Positions 1-12,518 of a DNA stretch of 64,000 nucleotides are shown piece by piece. Position 1 is the stretch's first letter; each line of letters opens with the position of its first letter. The translations under genes and the position numbers were made by a program. The stretch is from Neurospora tetraspora. Lineage: Eukaryota > Ascomycota > Sordariomycetes > Sordariales > Sordariaceae. Where the stretch lies: contig NW_026944385.1 in NCBI RefSeq assembly GCF_033439725.1, positions 2,141,001 to 2,205,000 of the forward strand, written 5' to 3'. The notes under the pieces are model-generated. The model ran no database searches and had not been told where the DNA came from. It saw nothing but the letters and a program-made list of their open reading frames with translations.

Positions 1-462
1 ATTCCAGTCAGCAGTTATTTGTTTTTAGAGTTTACACTTAGACAGAATCAGACCGTGATGTGTTATTTAGACCATCAGAGAAGAATCACCCAGATAACCA
101 AAACATGGCCTTACTTACCCTTGGTTATCGAGTGAAAGGGGGCGAATGTTGACACTGTAAGCCGAAAGCAAGGGAGGGCTTTATCGCGATTATGGGTTTG
201 CCTGCCACTGGTATCATCTTGATCACGACTTCCCGAAACATAACAAGTACAACTCGATAAGACCGACATACCTAGTGTTTAACAGAACAATAATATCGTT
301 TTGACGCCCATTCACCATCCCCGTGTGCCATGTTTACCTCAAACAATACAAGACATACCAGTAGTAATACCACCAACACAAAGGCAGTAACTACCATCTC
401 AATGGCCCCATCGTTTTTTTTTCTCGGATGGGGGCCAAGATCCATCTATTCCCGGAGAGGCT
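1..462. other. Intergenic, 3' flank of the zinc-finger gene
   Basis: No convincing gene is visible. The right part should carry the 3' UTR of the minus-strand zinc-finger gene that ends at 463. A T-run (about 412-422) lies just beyond its stop. No repeat or RNA gene was recognised. Confidence 0.5.
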
Positions 463-1702
463 CTACGCCGCAGAAACCGCATACCTCGGCAGCAGCGCCA
501 TCTTTTCCTCCGGACTGACTTCGCTATCCCCATACACCATCCGCATATTCTTGTCCTTGCTCTTACCCTTCTTCTCCCCACCAGCAGCGTCCTCTCCCGC
601 CCTGGCAGGCGGCTTGCTTCCCTGCTCCGCGGCACGGATAAGCTGATCGATTTCATCCCCTTGCCTCGCCGCGCCCGACACCAGCTCATCGACAGTCGAG
701 GCGCCAGGGTATCCACCACCTGGTGGCGGCACTGCGCCACCGTTGTAGTTGTTGTAGTAAGGGGATCTCTGCGGCAGAGCGCCGCCCGTCGGTCTGGCAG
801 GGAGGTTGAAGCCCGGGCCGCCCGGCGCACCGGGGGGTGTGGGTGTTGCGCCGGGAGGGGGGTAGACGGGAGGGTAGGCGCCAACAACACCTGGTTGTAC
901 TGGAGGTGGGAAGGCACCGGGGACGCCGACGGGTGGGGGGTACGGAAATCCTGGTTGCGGGGGAGGGAAAGGAGATGCCTGTTGACGTAAATAGGATAGG
1001 TTAGCTTGTCTGACTTTGGGGTCGTAGCAGAAGACACCACAGTAAAACTTACGCCTTGCGCCGGACTCTGACCAGCAACCGGCGACACAGAAGCAGGCTG
1101 AGCTTTCGGCACAACAACAGGGACCGGTACCACGCCGCCATTCGCCTTTATCGCCGCGACCTTTGCCCTGTGCTCGGCCAACCTCTTCTTCAACTCTTCG
1201 GGAGTCTCGACCTTGATCTTCTTGGCGGGTCCCTGACCACCAGCCTGTCCCGGCGGCGGGTTGCCTGTAGCGGCATGGCGCTCGGCCTGTGCTGTGTAGA
1301 AGTTTGTGATGATGCGCTGGTTGTGCTGCTGGACAATGTCGTCGGGGACACCCTCCATGCCGAAGATCTCAATGTCGAGCCCTTGTCGGTTGGGCAGCGC
1401 GTTCTCGACCTTATCGAGCGATTCCTTGTGCACTTGGTTCATGTGGACGGAGAGACCGCCGGCCGTGTTCAGTCGCTTGCCGCATCGGTCGCACTTGAAG
1501 TGCTTGGCTTTCTGGTGGGAAATCAGGAGCTTGAGATCCTCAAAGTCACGCTCGCCTGTGTGGTTGAAGTATCTGCATTAGCCCAAGACTGCAATTTGGT
1601 AACATGAAGGAATGGCGCAAACAGATGCTACGTACAGTAGTAGCACCATGGACGAGCAAGGAGCTCCTCGACGTCGGGGTGTCCTCTCTTTTTCTTGCCC
1701 AT
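463..1702 (-). CDS. BuGZ/ZNF207-like C2H2 zinc-finger protein
   Basis: Three exons on the minus strand: 1702-1636, 1555-1053 and 978-463, giving 361 residues. Introns are 1556-1635 (GTACGT..CAG) and 979-1052 (GTAAGT..CAG, branch site GCTAACC). The N-terminus starts MGKKKRGHPDVEELLARPWC and carries two zinc fingers in tandem, with ligands C20, C23, H36, H41 and C44, C47, H60, H65. A charged helix (EELKKRLAEHRAKV) and a long Pro/Gly-rich low-complexity region follow. The C-terminus has a short acidic segment (VYGDSEVSPEEKMALLPRY) placed like the GLEBS Bub3-binding motif of animal BuGZ. In that family the protein binds Bub3 and microtubules and is linked to kinetochores and splicing; the same role here is inferred. 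The frame is continuous across both splices and the start is the first Met before the first finger. Confidence 0.9.
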
Positions 1703-2350
1703 CTTGATTGATTTGTGGTGTGTTGTGCGATGGAAATGAAAGATTAATCCGATTCAGATTAGCTAGACAGAAGTCGACGTGGTTGTTGACAGGCGCAGTG
1801 TGGGGTGGGTGTCGTCGTCAATGGGAATAGAAATGCTTCGTTGTTCTTGGTGGGTTGGCGATGATGGAATTGCAGTCAATTGAGCTTTGGTTATCGCGGC
1901 GGCCGTCGTAGCGACGCGCGCGGACAACAAATGTTCAGCCACAGTAGCACCAAGCTGGCCGGCAAATTGAACTGTGGCTGGTAACGCTTTCAACACACTC
2001 AGCCACAGGCACAGCACGTGATACCCCTCATCGTCAACATTACCGATGAGCTTCAAATCGGAGAGGTATCATAAGTAAGAATTCGCTAATTATGTACAAG
2101 TAACATGTACTCAGGGACATGTTTTTGACTCGCAGCTTTCTACCAAGCAATGCGAAGACTATCAATGGGAAAAAAGCCTTCCAACTGAACGAAAGAAACA
2201 AGAAGGCTAACTCCAACCCCACCACAACTCCGACCAAACACATGTACAACAACAGTACATGAATGGTATGCAAAGATCCATCTAGCCTAAAGTGACGACG
2301 CTTAACCCTTATCCAGCAGCATACGCTATGCAATAAGATCCTCATCCTCC
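1703..2350. other. Intergenic: 5' flank of the zinc-finger gene and 3' flank of the kinesin gene
   Basis: About 650 bp between two minus-strand genes. It should hold the promoter and 5' UTR of the zinc-finger gene and the 3' UTR of the kinesin gene. Short open frames here have no recognisable domain and look accidental. Confidence 0.5.
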
Positions 2351-5300
2351 TTACTGCCAAAGGGAGGAGCTCGACTTCTTACCAGTCGGCCCGGCCCCAA
2401 TGGTAATCCTCCTATTCTTACCATCAAAAGACCCGAACCCGCTCAGCCTATTTGCGGTTGTCGTCCCCGACGCAGAATTGTCATCTTCCCCTCCGTTTGG
2501 ACTTCCCTTGCCGAAGCCACTCCCATTCCCATTAATACCCATCCTCCTAGGTTGCGCATTCGTGAGACCACTGCCACTTTTTGGCCCCATGATCCCGGTC
2601 TCCACCAGCCAGGAGCTATTCGGGCCCAAACTGACTCTCCTAGCAGCCAACCCTGTCGTTCCGCTTCTAACAGGAGGCGACCCCGTGATAGTCGGCAACG
2701 GAATTCCTCCCTTCCTAGTGGTAGCCGCCGCACCCGACTTCTCTAGACTACTGCCCCTTCGATGTCTCGAAATGCCATTCGTGGCGCTAGCCAGTGGGCC
2801 GCCGCCCACGCCCATACTGCTTCTCCGTCCAGCTCCTCCGAGGCCCGGGTGGCCGCCTGCACCGATGCTAGCTCGGTGGTGAGCGCCCATACTGGCTCTT
2901 CCATGCAGACTGCCTCCGAAACTGGCTCTGTGGCCGCCGATGCTCGACCTGCCGTGGCCGACACTGGCTCTGTGTGAGACCTTGGCGACACTCGGTCGTG
3001 ACGCCGCTGGTCCAGGAGTCGAAGCCGAGCCGTTACCGCTACTGGCGCCGTTTGAAAGCGGCGCCGCGCTAGACGCCCTTCGCTTGGCCTTGGCGATCGA
3101 CGCTGCGGTGCCCGACATCAAGCTAAGTCTGTCGCGACGCTTCTTCTCCTGCAGGGCCGATCTGAGTTTGAGGGGGTCGATGACTAGGGAGTTATCCGAG
3201 TCCGTCGAGCCACCAGAAGCTGAACGGGGCGAGGTAGAAAGGCGGCGCGGAATGGCGGAGCCGAGTGACAATCGAGAGGATGACTTGCGCATGGCGACGG
3301 GCGGCTGGTTCTCGTCGACTTGCTGTAAGGAGGACATAGTTGGTGGAGGTGGAATCTTGGGGCTTCCATCTTGGTTGCCGTTGTTCATCGTGTTCGAGGT
3401 CGAAGGAGCCGCGTTCGGTGCCTTGGCGGAGTACGAGACCGGGGAAGAGTAGGCATTAGCTGCTCGACTTACGGGTATACTCCTCAACGGCTGCGCTGGT
3501 CTCTCCTCATCACCTCCGTTCGGCTGTGAAGCAACATTATTGTTGTTGGCCAGGTTCAAGTTAAAGACCGGTGGTGGCTGCGATTGAAGTACTCCATTGC
3601 CAGTGAGGGTCGATCCGGGGGTTGATCCAGCCAGCGAAGTCCTAGACTTGGATAAGAATCCGGCCTGGAACCTGTTCGGCTTGCCGATAGACAATCCCGA
3701 AAGATCTGGGATTGATGGCAACGCCGGGCCGGTTCCATCGTCCATTTCCACGTCCTCATCGGTATTGTCGCGCTGTGGAGGCGGGGGACTCTTCATATCG
3801 CTAAGATAACTCGGCATCGACGGTCGTACAGGCGAGATGCCATTCTCAGGCTCGCCGGGACTCGAATCCCACTTTTGCGGCGTCTTCTCAAAGTCGGCTA
3901 ATGTTCCTTCCTCTGTCTCATCGTCTCTCCACCGCACAGAGGGCTTCTTCTTCACGGGCGTGAACGTAAACGATGTGCCGGCCTTCTTGGATGACGCGTA
4001 GGCGACCTTCCTTGCCTTCACCGGTGAAAGATGAGGAATGCTCTCCCCGTCCCAGGTCTCCATTTGCGGCTCCACGTCCGCTTCCGGCTCCGTCGAGATG
4101 TCCATAGCAGTCTCGGTCGAAGTCGAAGTTGCCGTTCCCACCGCCGCGCTAGGGGTAAACACCGGCTGGGGAATCGTCTTTGCGCCATTAATCGCACCAC
4201 TCTTCCTCCTAAGTTTGGGCACACTGAGTCCTGTTCCCCGATACCCAGCAGTCGAAAGACTTCCATCAGGCTTGACAACCTGCCCAGCCGCCTGAAGCCC
4301 CGTCTCCAACAGCCGGTTCACCATCCCCTTCGCATGCTCCACCGCCTGTCGCTCCTCCATCCTCAACAACTCCTCTAGGCTCGCCATGATCTCAAACTGC
4401 GCCATCAGTAGCGTCTGCAAGACCGCTGCATCACCAGCCTTATCCTGCTCAACCACCTCATGGTATGCATCGCGCATGAATCCTGTTCTCAGCAACTCCG
4501 CCTCCCGCGCGAGAATGTCCCTTTCGGCGTTACATCCTTCGCTGTTCCCGCCCATAGCAGGTAACTGCGAAATGCTGTGCTGAAGCGCTGTATCGAGGGA
4601 TCGCTCCCAATTGCACCTCCCCAGGCGCTGGTGGATGTGGTTCCTACTGGTCTCGAGCTCGTTCATGATGCCGATGGCAGTCTTGCGGATGGCCGTCAAG
4701 GGCGCAGGCATCTCCTCCTCACTCGCGCACCCGCGCGCATCGCAAACGGAGTCAAAGGCTGCGATCCAAGACGACAGCAGGCCGATTCTTCGCTCAATGG
4801 CGCGCTGCTTCTTCATGAATCCGATCACCTCCATGCGGTCCTTCTCAGCATGTTCGTAGGCGGCGTGCAGCCTGGCCAGACCCTCTCGTACCACGGCATC
4901 GCGCTTCTCGCTCTGCTTGAGGAACTTTGCAAAGAAGACCTTTTCGGCATCGCGCTGCTGGGCCTTGAGCTCGTTGATAAGCGCCATCTGCTCATCAATC
5001 TTGACCAAAAAGTCCTTGACGTGACGATTGACGTTGAACACATTGCGCGTGACCTTTGTCTGGATGTTCTTGGCTCGGTTCGCGTACCGCAGCGTGTTCT
5101 GCGTTTCATCAAAGTGCTCGCTCGACGGGCTCACGCATACAATCATGACCGTCTTGCAGTTTCCGCCTAGACTGAATTTGAGCAACCTCGTCAGCTTGCT
5201 GTTTCGGTAAGGGACATGGTTGTGCTTGCGCGGGTCGCAAAGCGCGTTGATGCAGCTGCCCAGCGCGAGGAGGGACTTGTTGATGTTGGCGCCCTCCATC

Positions 5301-6479
5301 AGCCGTTCGCCGCGGTTCTTGGTTGCGCTGGCGCGCTCGCTTCCGGCCAAGTCGATAATGGACAGCGTGGCCATGGTGTGGGGTTCATTGACGGCGGCGT
5401 TGCGGTCTTTTTGCGCCACGTTGATTTGCAGAACGGCATGTGAGCGTGACGAGACCGCGTTGGCGGCTGTTGGGGATACGGTACGGTACTCGTTGCCTTG
5501 TACTATCATGTCCATGACCTCCTGCACATCCTTGGGCTTGTGGCTCGTCAGACCAGAAACGCTCACTCCTTGATTCGAGTCCTCGCGCAGCATCAACCCT
5601 TGCTTGTTGGTGGCGCTGCCAGGAGGCACGAGCAGGTCCCGGATGGTCTCGTTGTAGATTTCGAGGTAGGAGAGGGTGACCTCTGTGTGTTTCTCGCCGC
5701 TGCGCTCGTTGATCTTTTCGAACAGCTCCTGCATGGTGAGGAAGATGATGCCTGGGGACTGGGGCGTTCCGGTAATGGTGTGGGTTTTGCCGCAGCCGGT
5801 GGCGCCATAGGCGAAGACAGTCGCGTTGTAGCCGTCGAGGACACTATCCAAGAGGCCCTTCGTTGTTCCTTCGTAGACTTCCACCTGGGAGGTGTTCTCG
5901 TCGAATACTCGGTCGAAGGCAAAGACTTGATCTTTGACTTTCTTGCCCATCGCTGGCACGACTGATCGAGAGAATTTTTGGATTGGGTTGTCTTCTGGAG
6001 GGTCGAAAACACTTGTCAATTCGGTGGACTTGTTAGCATCACTGGTTTGGCTAGCCCATCAGTCCTGCCTCTGGAGAAGAGAACCTACAGGCATCTATCA
6101 TCCACCACCTTGATCACCGGCCGGATTCCTCTCTGGTTGAGTTTCGGGGTTGGCGCAGCCGCCAGCGACCCGTCTCCCAGGAATACCGTGCCCTCATCTC
6201 TCCTGACCCTGTATGCCACCGCATTCGTCAGTCTCGGTTCGTCCAGTATGTCGAGCGCATTATCTATGGGGTGGTGGTATTGCTCACAGTTGGGCAGCTT
6301 CTCTAATTGTAAACGGTCGGACACGAACTATAGCATGCTTGAAGTCAGCAAGCGCATTCCTCTCTAGACAACAAAGCAAAACAAAAACAAGCAAGAAAGC
6401 AATGATACGACTGCACAGACTTGCGAAACATACCTGCGACCGTAATGGACGAAGCGTTCGGGTCTGGATAGCCCGACAT
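2351..6479 (-). CDS. Kinesin-8 (Kip3-type) motor protein
   Basis: Four exons on the minus strand: 6479-6434, 6327-6288, 6208-6089 and 6011-2351, giving 1,288 residues. The three introns (106, 79 and 77 bp) keep frame; the last has the branch site GCTAAC. The N-terminus reads MSGYPDPNASSITVAVRVRP, the first kinesin strand. The motor domain runs to about residue 390, with the P-loop GATGCGKT (138-145), switch I NAVSSRSH (253-260) and switch II DLAGSE (289-294). The form YGATGCGKTHTITGT is typical of kinesin-8. A coiled-coil-prone region follows, then a long Ser/Pro/Gly-rich basic tail. Kinesin-8 motors walk to plus ends and promote microtubule depolymerisation, controlling spindle and nuclear position. 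The tail holds repeated HRAS-x-G motifs at about residues 1080-1120. Family assignment is secure; subfamily is from motif recognition. Confidence 0.93.
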
Positions 6480-8013
6480 GTTGGGGATTTCTTATGCTCG
6501 CACCTCCACCTGTCTGCTGTCCGTGGCCGGCCCAGTCCACCTTGTTCTCCTTTGGTCCGGTTTATGTGAACTTTTGCAGGCACCCGGCGTCCTTTCTGTA
6601 GAGCATGCGGATCCAAAGCAAGAGGAGACAAAGGACCGTTATAGTATCTTGTGTAATCGAATGTTAGGTAAGTCGGCAGGCAGCAGAGAGTGCAGTTGAG
6701 TCGGTATCCCGTTTCGTCCAAGAAAGAAATAAGAGCGATACAGGTAGGTGATTTTTTTGGTCGTCGTCGTGTATTTTGTAAGGTCGTCTTGTAATCGTCT
6801 TCTAATCGTCGTGTGCTATGTTTTGCAAAATGTGGTCTGTCTGCCTGCGTGTCGTGATACGATGGTAGGTTTTCGTTATAGTCCCTCCAAGGCGTTGGGT
6901 TGTTGGTGTGCGATGTTGACAATGGAGGGGGGTGGTGGGTCATGCAAAAGTAAATAAAAAAAGAGTAAAGAACAAAACAATGGATGCGACTCGTGATGCA
7001 AGACGGATGCAAGACGCAAGGGAGAGAAGGAGAGGCGAAGAAGAAACAAGCGTCGTTATCGAAAAAAGAGTCCTTTCCACTCGCTTTGCGAAAGGGAAGA
7101 ATGATGGAGAGATGGATAGGTTCAGGTCGGCTCGATCGATTCCATTTCTCCTCCATGTTTCCAGCGCGCCGGGCTCCAAGGGAAGTGGAAGCGTGTTTAT
7201 CGGGCCCGCTGGTTGCTGCAACAACGATTTGCCGAGGTGGCAGGCCCCACTTGGCGCCGGATGTGAACCCTGCCTGCCGAGCCGCCCCTGCCCGACTTTG
7301 TTTCACCACAGCGCTACAGCTGCAGCTAGCGTTGAACAAGTGGCTGACAGGTCGAGCCGACTAGAGCGACTGTGTAACTGCCTAGCGCGACTGTGTGGGG
7401 CTATACAAATTTGAAGGCCGCACAGGTCTCACCTCCAAAGCTGGCATCAAATCTGCGGGGCCAAAGTCATGACAACCATCACCGGAAGTCTTCATTCCAA
7501 ACAACAGCAACGAAAGCTCAAAACCACATCTTTTCGAGCGCCGAATTCACATTCACACGCGGGGGCCTCTCACCGGCCCCCTGCACCCCCGGGACTAACA
7601 CTAACTAACCCTAACCTTCTCAGTTAACTTAAACGTCTTACACCTTTGCCCGGCGCATATCTCCACACAGTCGCGCTATGCAGTTACACAGTCGCTCTAG
7701 TCACCTCGTGACAGGTGGGATGACGGAGCAGTGTTACAGCGCATCACTTCCACTTCCACTTGTAAGTCCACCATCCACGACCCGACAGGAAACATCGCCA
7801 TTCATCTCGACTTCCGTCTTCGCACGTGGCATTCATCCGCAAGCTGTGGCGTCAATGCACCCAATGTTCCAACTTAGGCATGAACACAGACTCAGACATA
7901 AGGTCATATCATTAAGAACTATGTACTAGAAGCATTAACTTCACTCGCTGCTCATACAGCTTCCATTTCCCAACATCATTCATCCATTCATATCCCATTT
8001 AATCATCATCAAA
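6480..8013. other. Intergenic: kinesin promoter side and GH115 3' flank
   Basis: About 1.5 kb. The left part should hold the kinesin promoter and 5' leader, the right part the 3' UTR of the glucuronidase gene. It contains a purine-rich stretch near 6950-7090. Open frames here are short, overlap on both strands and show no domain. Confidence 0.5.
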
Positions 8014-11000
8014 TCATGCCGCAGTCGCAGCATCCAGGAACAACGCCCGTCTGCCTTTATTCTCCTGCTTCTCATACAGACCCCCAAGGGTATCAACCTC
8101 CGCCAAAAAGCTAGTCTGGTTATACTTCCCCACCTGGTCCCTACCGACCATGAAGCTCTCCGGCGGTCCAAAGAAGCTCTTGCGGACGCCGCCCATATCG
8201 ACAATGATCTTCTGCACCACAATACCCGGCATGAGCGCCCAGAAGCGGAGCTTGTACGCGCCCTCTTGGGGCACCGCAAAAGTGCTGGTGGTGTAGTTGC
8301 CGACGGTGCCCCACGCGCTGTCGGCGACGGCGTAGCCCCAGCCCTCGGGCAGGTTGGCGCCGACGGTGGGACCGACGGGGCGGACCATTTTGGGCTCGGA
8401 GGGAGCGGAAGCTCCCGCAGGGTACAGGGAGATGCCGTATTCGAGAGGCGCCCACTCGCCGAGGTAGTTGAGCGCGGGAGACATGAGGACGGTCACGTTG
8501 GCCTTGGTGTGGTTGGTGAAGAAGTAGAGGTCGTACTCGAGTGCGGGCGCGGTCTGGACCGTGAGCTTCTCCGTGTTGAGAGGCACGAGACCGATGCCGC
8601 TGCCGCTGCGGCCGTACTTGTTCAGCGTGTGATACGTCACCTTGTCGTTGAGCTTGGACTTTTGCTTGGGCGGGATGATGGCCGAGTAGTGGGCGCCGGT
8701 GATGGCGACGTGCCCGTCGGACTCGACGAAGCCCTTGGTGAAGTTGGATGACACGGAACGGATCTGCACGGGGACCTGGACCATAGGCTCGGCGTAGCCG
8801 TTCCGGTCGAGGCCGCGGCACGAGTTCGTGACGTTGATGTTCACGGTGCTGGAGAAGGTTGCCTTGGGCGCCTTGGACCAGTCGATCGAGACATGGACAC
8901 GGGTGTCGGAGCCCTTGGGTCCAACTGTGCCGTTGTATTGCGACAACTTGACCCATGGCTGCCATGGAGCCGCCTGCCATGCGCAGTCCTTGGTACCGCG
9001 AGAGAAGACGTCGAAGTAACGAGTAGCCGGGCCGTAGGGATCCATGGGTGGGAGCGAGAGATTGTTGCCGCTGTTGGAGTGGTACTTGTCGTCACCCTGG
9101 ACAGTTGCGTTCGAACCCTCGACACCGACACCAACGTGGCCAGCCAAAGAAACAAAATGTGTCTGGACGTACACCATGGCAGGCAAGGTGTTCCTCATGG
9201 GCTGCTGCCAGTAGCCATCATATCCGAGATGGGTTTCTGCCAGTCGGTTAGCACAACTCCTACGAATTTCTTTTAACGAAAGGAGTTCAACTTACGATCC
9301 ATAAAGTGCCTCCACTTGCCGCCGAGCAAAGCATCCCAGCGCTCCTGCAACTGCCAGTCCTCATCAGACGCCGCCAAAACCTGGTTGATCACCTCATTGG
9401 CAGAGTTACGCTTCTGGCCAGAGTACAGCAAGTTCTTCGCGCCACCCGCATAGATCCTGTGGACGACCTCGCCACCAATAGTAGGATGGAGGATCATCTC
9501 GAAGAAGGCAGGCTTGTAGGCCTCGTCGAGCTTGTCATAGACAGCCTGGGCATGGGCACGGAGCTCAGCCCACTGCTGCAGAACGGCGTCGGCCTCGTTG
9601 TAGTTGATGACCGAGTACGTCTGAGGCTCGACCAGCTCAAACTTGCGTCTGCTAGCGTACATGGCATACTTGATCATGATGTCGCCGATCTCATCGGCAT
9701 ACTTGGAACCGAACTCACGAGCGGCCCAGGTCTTGGCCCACTCCTCGGTGCTGTCAACGCCCCATCTCTTCATGTCATAGCCCAGGTCGAACCAGTGGTT
9801 GATGGGGATCTCGTTCGCCTTCATGTCGCCGACGTTGACAATCCAGATTCTGTCAGCGCCGCGAGCATAGGTCATGTGCATCTGCTCGGTCGTCTTGGAG
9901 AGCTGCACGGTGTTGATCCACTTGTAGTTACGCGGGTCGCCAACGTAGTCGAAGTGGTAGTAAACACCAGCGCCTCCGGCACGAGTGGTCTCGTTGAGCA
10001 GCGGAAGTCGGCGGACATGGCCCCAGTTGTCGTCGGCCCACAGCAGGGTGATGTCGTCGGGAACTTCCAGGCCGGCGGAGAGGTAAGTCATGACCTCCTT
10101 GTACAAGCACCACGCCTGCGGGACGGTGGTGACATCGGACACACCCAGCCCTTCGGCCAGGATCTGACGCTGGTTGTGGACCAGAGTGGTCAGCATGTCC
10201 ACGATGTGGTCAACACCAAGACCCTCAATGGCCGTGTCACCGGTGCCGCGCATGCCCATCGTCCACAGGCTGTTGCGCGCATAGGGCTTGGCTCTCTGGA
10301 CACCATAACGGAAGTAGTCATCGATGGTCTCGTTGTTCAGGTTGTACGCCCAAGGACCCTGGTAGAAATGGCCGAACTCGTTTTGCGCACGCATCATGGG
10401 CTCGGTGTGAGAGGTACCAAGAACGATCTCGAAAGCGTCGGCGAAAGGCTGGTTGCCCGGGTCATCGACCTCGAACATGGTTCCCCAGAGAGCGGGCCAG
10501 AGGTAGTTGGCACGCAGACGAAGAAGAACCTCGAAGATGAGGCCATAAAAGGCAGGCCCGTAGCCGGCGCCATAGGGCGTCCTCTCCCAATGCTCCTCGA
10601 CCCAGTTGGTCAAAGCCGGCTGCTCGTCGTTGAGGAAGAAGCCTCTGTACTTGACAGACGGCGGTCCCTGGACCTTCTTCTTGTTTAGGGCGTAGATGTT
10701 CTTGTTCTGCCTGGTCGGCACGTCGGCCCAGAAATACCACGGGCTAACGCCAATCTGCTCGCTCACGTCGTAGATGCCGAAGATGGTTCCGCGAGGGTCG
10801 CTTCCGGCAATGACCAGTGCTGAAGAACAGCCTTGGATTGGGTTCTTGATCACCTGGCTGGTGAAAGACTCCCATTTGCCCTTGGTGGCCGACACGTCGA
10901 GCTTCTTGGAGGCGATGAGGCTGTCGATAATCTCGGAGTGTCCGATGGTGCCGGCAATGATCACGGTGTCGGACGGGGAGGGGTCAAAGTAGGCAGGTCC

Positions 11001-11409
11001 GGTGAAGTTTGCGACGCCAGTGGTGCTGTACTATTGGTTTGTCAGCTAACTCTGATCCGGCTGTCCGGGCTTTATTGGTGCTCGGAAGGAAGGTACTTAC
11101 ATGAGTGTTGTTCATGTTATCGACCGGGTTGTAGGTGTAAACGGCCGGACCGGCACCCTTTTCGCCATTGGAAAGGGTGTAGTTCGTGCCAGTGACGCGG
11201 CCAAAGTCAAGAGCGAGATCGCCAGCAGCGCGGATGACGCCCCAGTACTCGTTCTTGGCCACACGAATTTGACCTTTGGAAATCTTGCCACCAGCAATCT
11301 GGAGAGCACCCGGGGCTTTGTCGAAGGAGATAATGGGCTCCTGGCCTAGGGCCGAGACCACGGAGGTGAAGGCGAGCCATAAGGCCCCCTTGGCGCCCGT
11401 GAGGAGCAT
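8014..11409 (-). CDS. Secreted GH115 xylan alpha-1,2-glucuronidase
   Basis: Three exons on the minus strand: 11409-11101, 11030-9296 and 9236-8014, giving 1,088 residues. Introns are 70 bp (GTAAGT..TAG) and 59 bp (GTAAGT..CAG, branch GCTAACC). A signal peptide is visible at residues 1 to about 22 (hydrophobic core ALWLAFTSVVSAL, then QEPIISF). The body shows features of glycoside hydrolase family 115, such as SPWYFWADVP, YRGFFLNDEQPALTNW, RANYLWPALWG and LLWADDNWGHVRRLP, and ends in a beta-rich C-terminal module. Members remove 4-O-methyl-glucuronic acid side chains from xylan outside the cell. Length is usual for the family. Many NxS/T sites fit secretion. The promoter has two GGATAAA sites, which fit the xylanase-regulator consensus. 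A copia element sits about 0.9 kb upstream. Confidence 0.93.
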
Positions 11410-11657
11410 TGTGAGGAGGACTCAATGGCACGCTATACCCGAGCTATACAGTAGCGACTGTATGGGAGATGGGTATCAACGAATGCTTGAGAGAGCTTGT
11501 CTATCCGGCAGCGTGGGAGAACAACACGGTGAGGAGACATCGACATCACAGATCAACTGGTGGAGGTCGGGATAATATACCGAAGCGGCGAGCGTTCACG
11601 AGACGGCCCATATGCCCCCGGTGACGGCATGGTGCTGCTGCCCTTTCCCACGTTTGT

Positions 11658-11664
11658 GGATAAA
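11658..11664 (+). promoter_or_regulatory. Candidate xylanase-regulator site (GGNTAAA)
   Basis: GGATAAA, about 250 bp upstream of the GH115 start codon, matches the GGNTAAA consensus of the XlnR/XYR1/XLR-1 zinc-cluster activators of hemicellulase genes. Short motif, so chance occurrence is possible. Confidence 0.35.
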
Positions 11665-11854
11665 TTAATTAACCAGGAAGGTAAACCGTTGGATAGGTCG
11701 CATTCGTTCTTCCGGAAGGTCATCGTTGACCCTGTCGACCTGGCTCGCTTTCCCCACGAGAGGCTAGTGAGCCAGCAAATACCACCTCGGTCACGCTACC
11801 GTACCCCAGGAACCAAAGTTGGAGATGGAGGCGGCGGATCGCTACTGGTACAGC

Positions 11855-11861
11855 GGATAAA
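11855..11861 (+). promoter_or_regulatory. Second candidate GGNTAAA site
   Basis: GGATAAA about 450 bp upstream of the GH115 start codon, in the same orientation as the first. Two copies in one hemicellulase promoter raise the odds that they work, but this is inference. Confidence 0.35.
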
Positions 11862-12311
11862 AAGAAGCTTGGGGAAGGGGAAGCGAGCGAGGTTGGGGAC
11901 TTGGGGAAGTATATTTTCCCTTTCATGATTGGTCGGTGAAGTTCGTTGGCGAAGGACATTGTCTCGCAAATTCCGGACGTAACTCGCATTCAGGTGGTGG
12001 GGTGCTAAACCGTGAAGCATTCTTTTTTGACATAAATTAAGCTTGAAGAATGTCCAACGGTAAGAACCTGTCCGGCCATGGTTATTGAGGAACAGGCAGA
12101 CCAAACGATAATCCACTTACATCTTCAACTCAAAGATGGTAATTCCATCAGCCAACTCGGAGAGTACCTATGTTCACCGCTCCTGAACCAGGACTGGAAG
12201 AAGTCGGGAGAAGCCGAGGCGAGGTTGTCTTGAAGATGACGAACGATGGAGACCCGGGGGATCGAACAACCGAAAAGCTGGGGAAAAAGGGTAAGGTATT
12301 GCGGGGAAGCG

Positions 12312-12316
12312 GAGAG
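12312..12316. repeat. Target-site duplication, left (GAGAG)
   Basis: GAGAG immediately before the TGTCAG start of the left LTR. The same five bases follow the right LTR at 17799-17803. Confidence 0.9.
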
Positions 12317-12518
12317 TGTCAGATTGCACGGTTGTATAAATATAGAGAATATGGGTAATCGCTGTATTAATTGAGTATGTAGAGTAGTAAAACTGTATAT
12401 ATAGGTTGGGGGATCCTAGAGTATTAGGAAGGTCTGTAGCGCTATTGGGGTGGCTGGGAGGCTAATTCTTTTATAGAACTCTCGTCTTACTAGTTAAATA
12501 TAGCCTACTAAATTAATA
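12317..12518 (-). repeat. Left LTR of the copia element (3' LTR in its own direction)
   Basis: 202 bp, starting TGTCAG and ending AAATTAATA, the mutated form of the AAATTGACA at the right LTR end. The outer half is nearly unmutated; the inner half carries about ten G:C-to-A:T changes relative to the right copy. Confidence 0.92.

Larger units (their letters stand above)
11410..12311. other. Promoter region of the GH115 gene
   Basis: About 900 bp between the GH115 start codon and the left target duplication of the copia element. Base composition is normal, with no RIP signature although a mutated element abuts it. Contains two GGATAAA sites listed separately. No gene is supported. Confidence 0.55.

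Noticed and set aside
399-1442. One long minus-strand frame of 347 codons starting MNQVHKESL
   Set aside because: It reads through an intron (979-1052) into the wrong frame; splicing restores a Pro-rich, GLEBS-like C-terminus in another frame, and the true start lies upstream at 1702.
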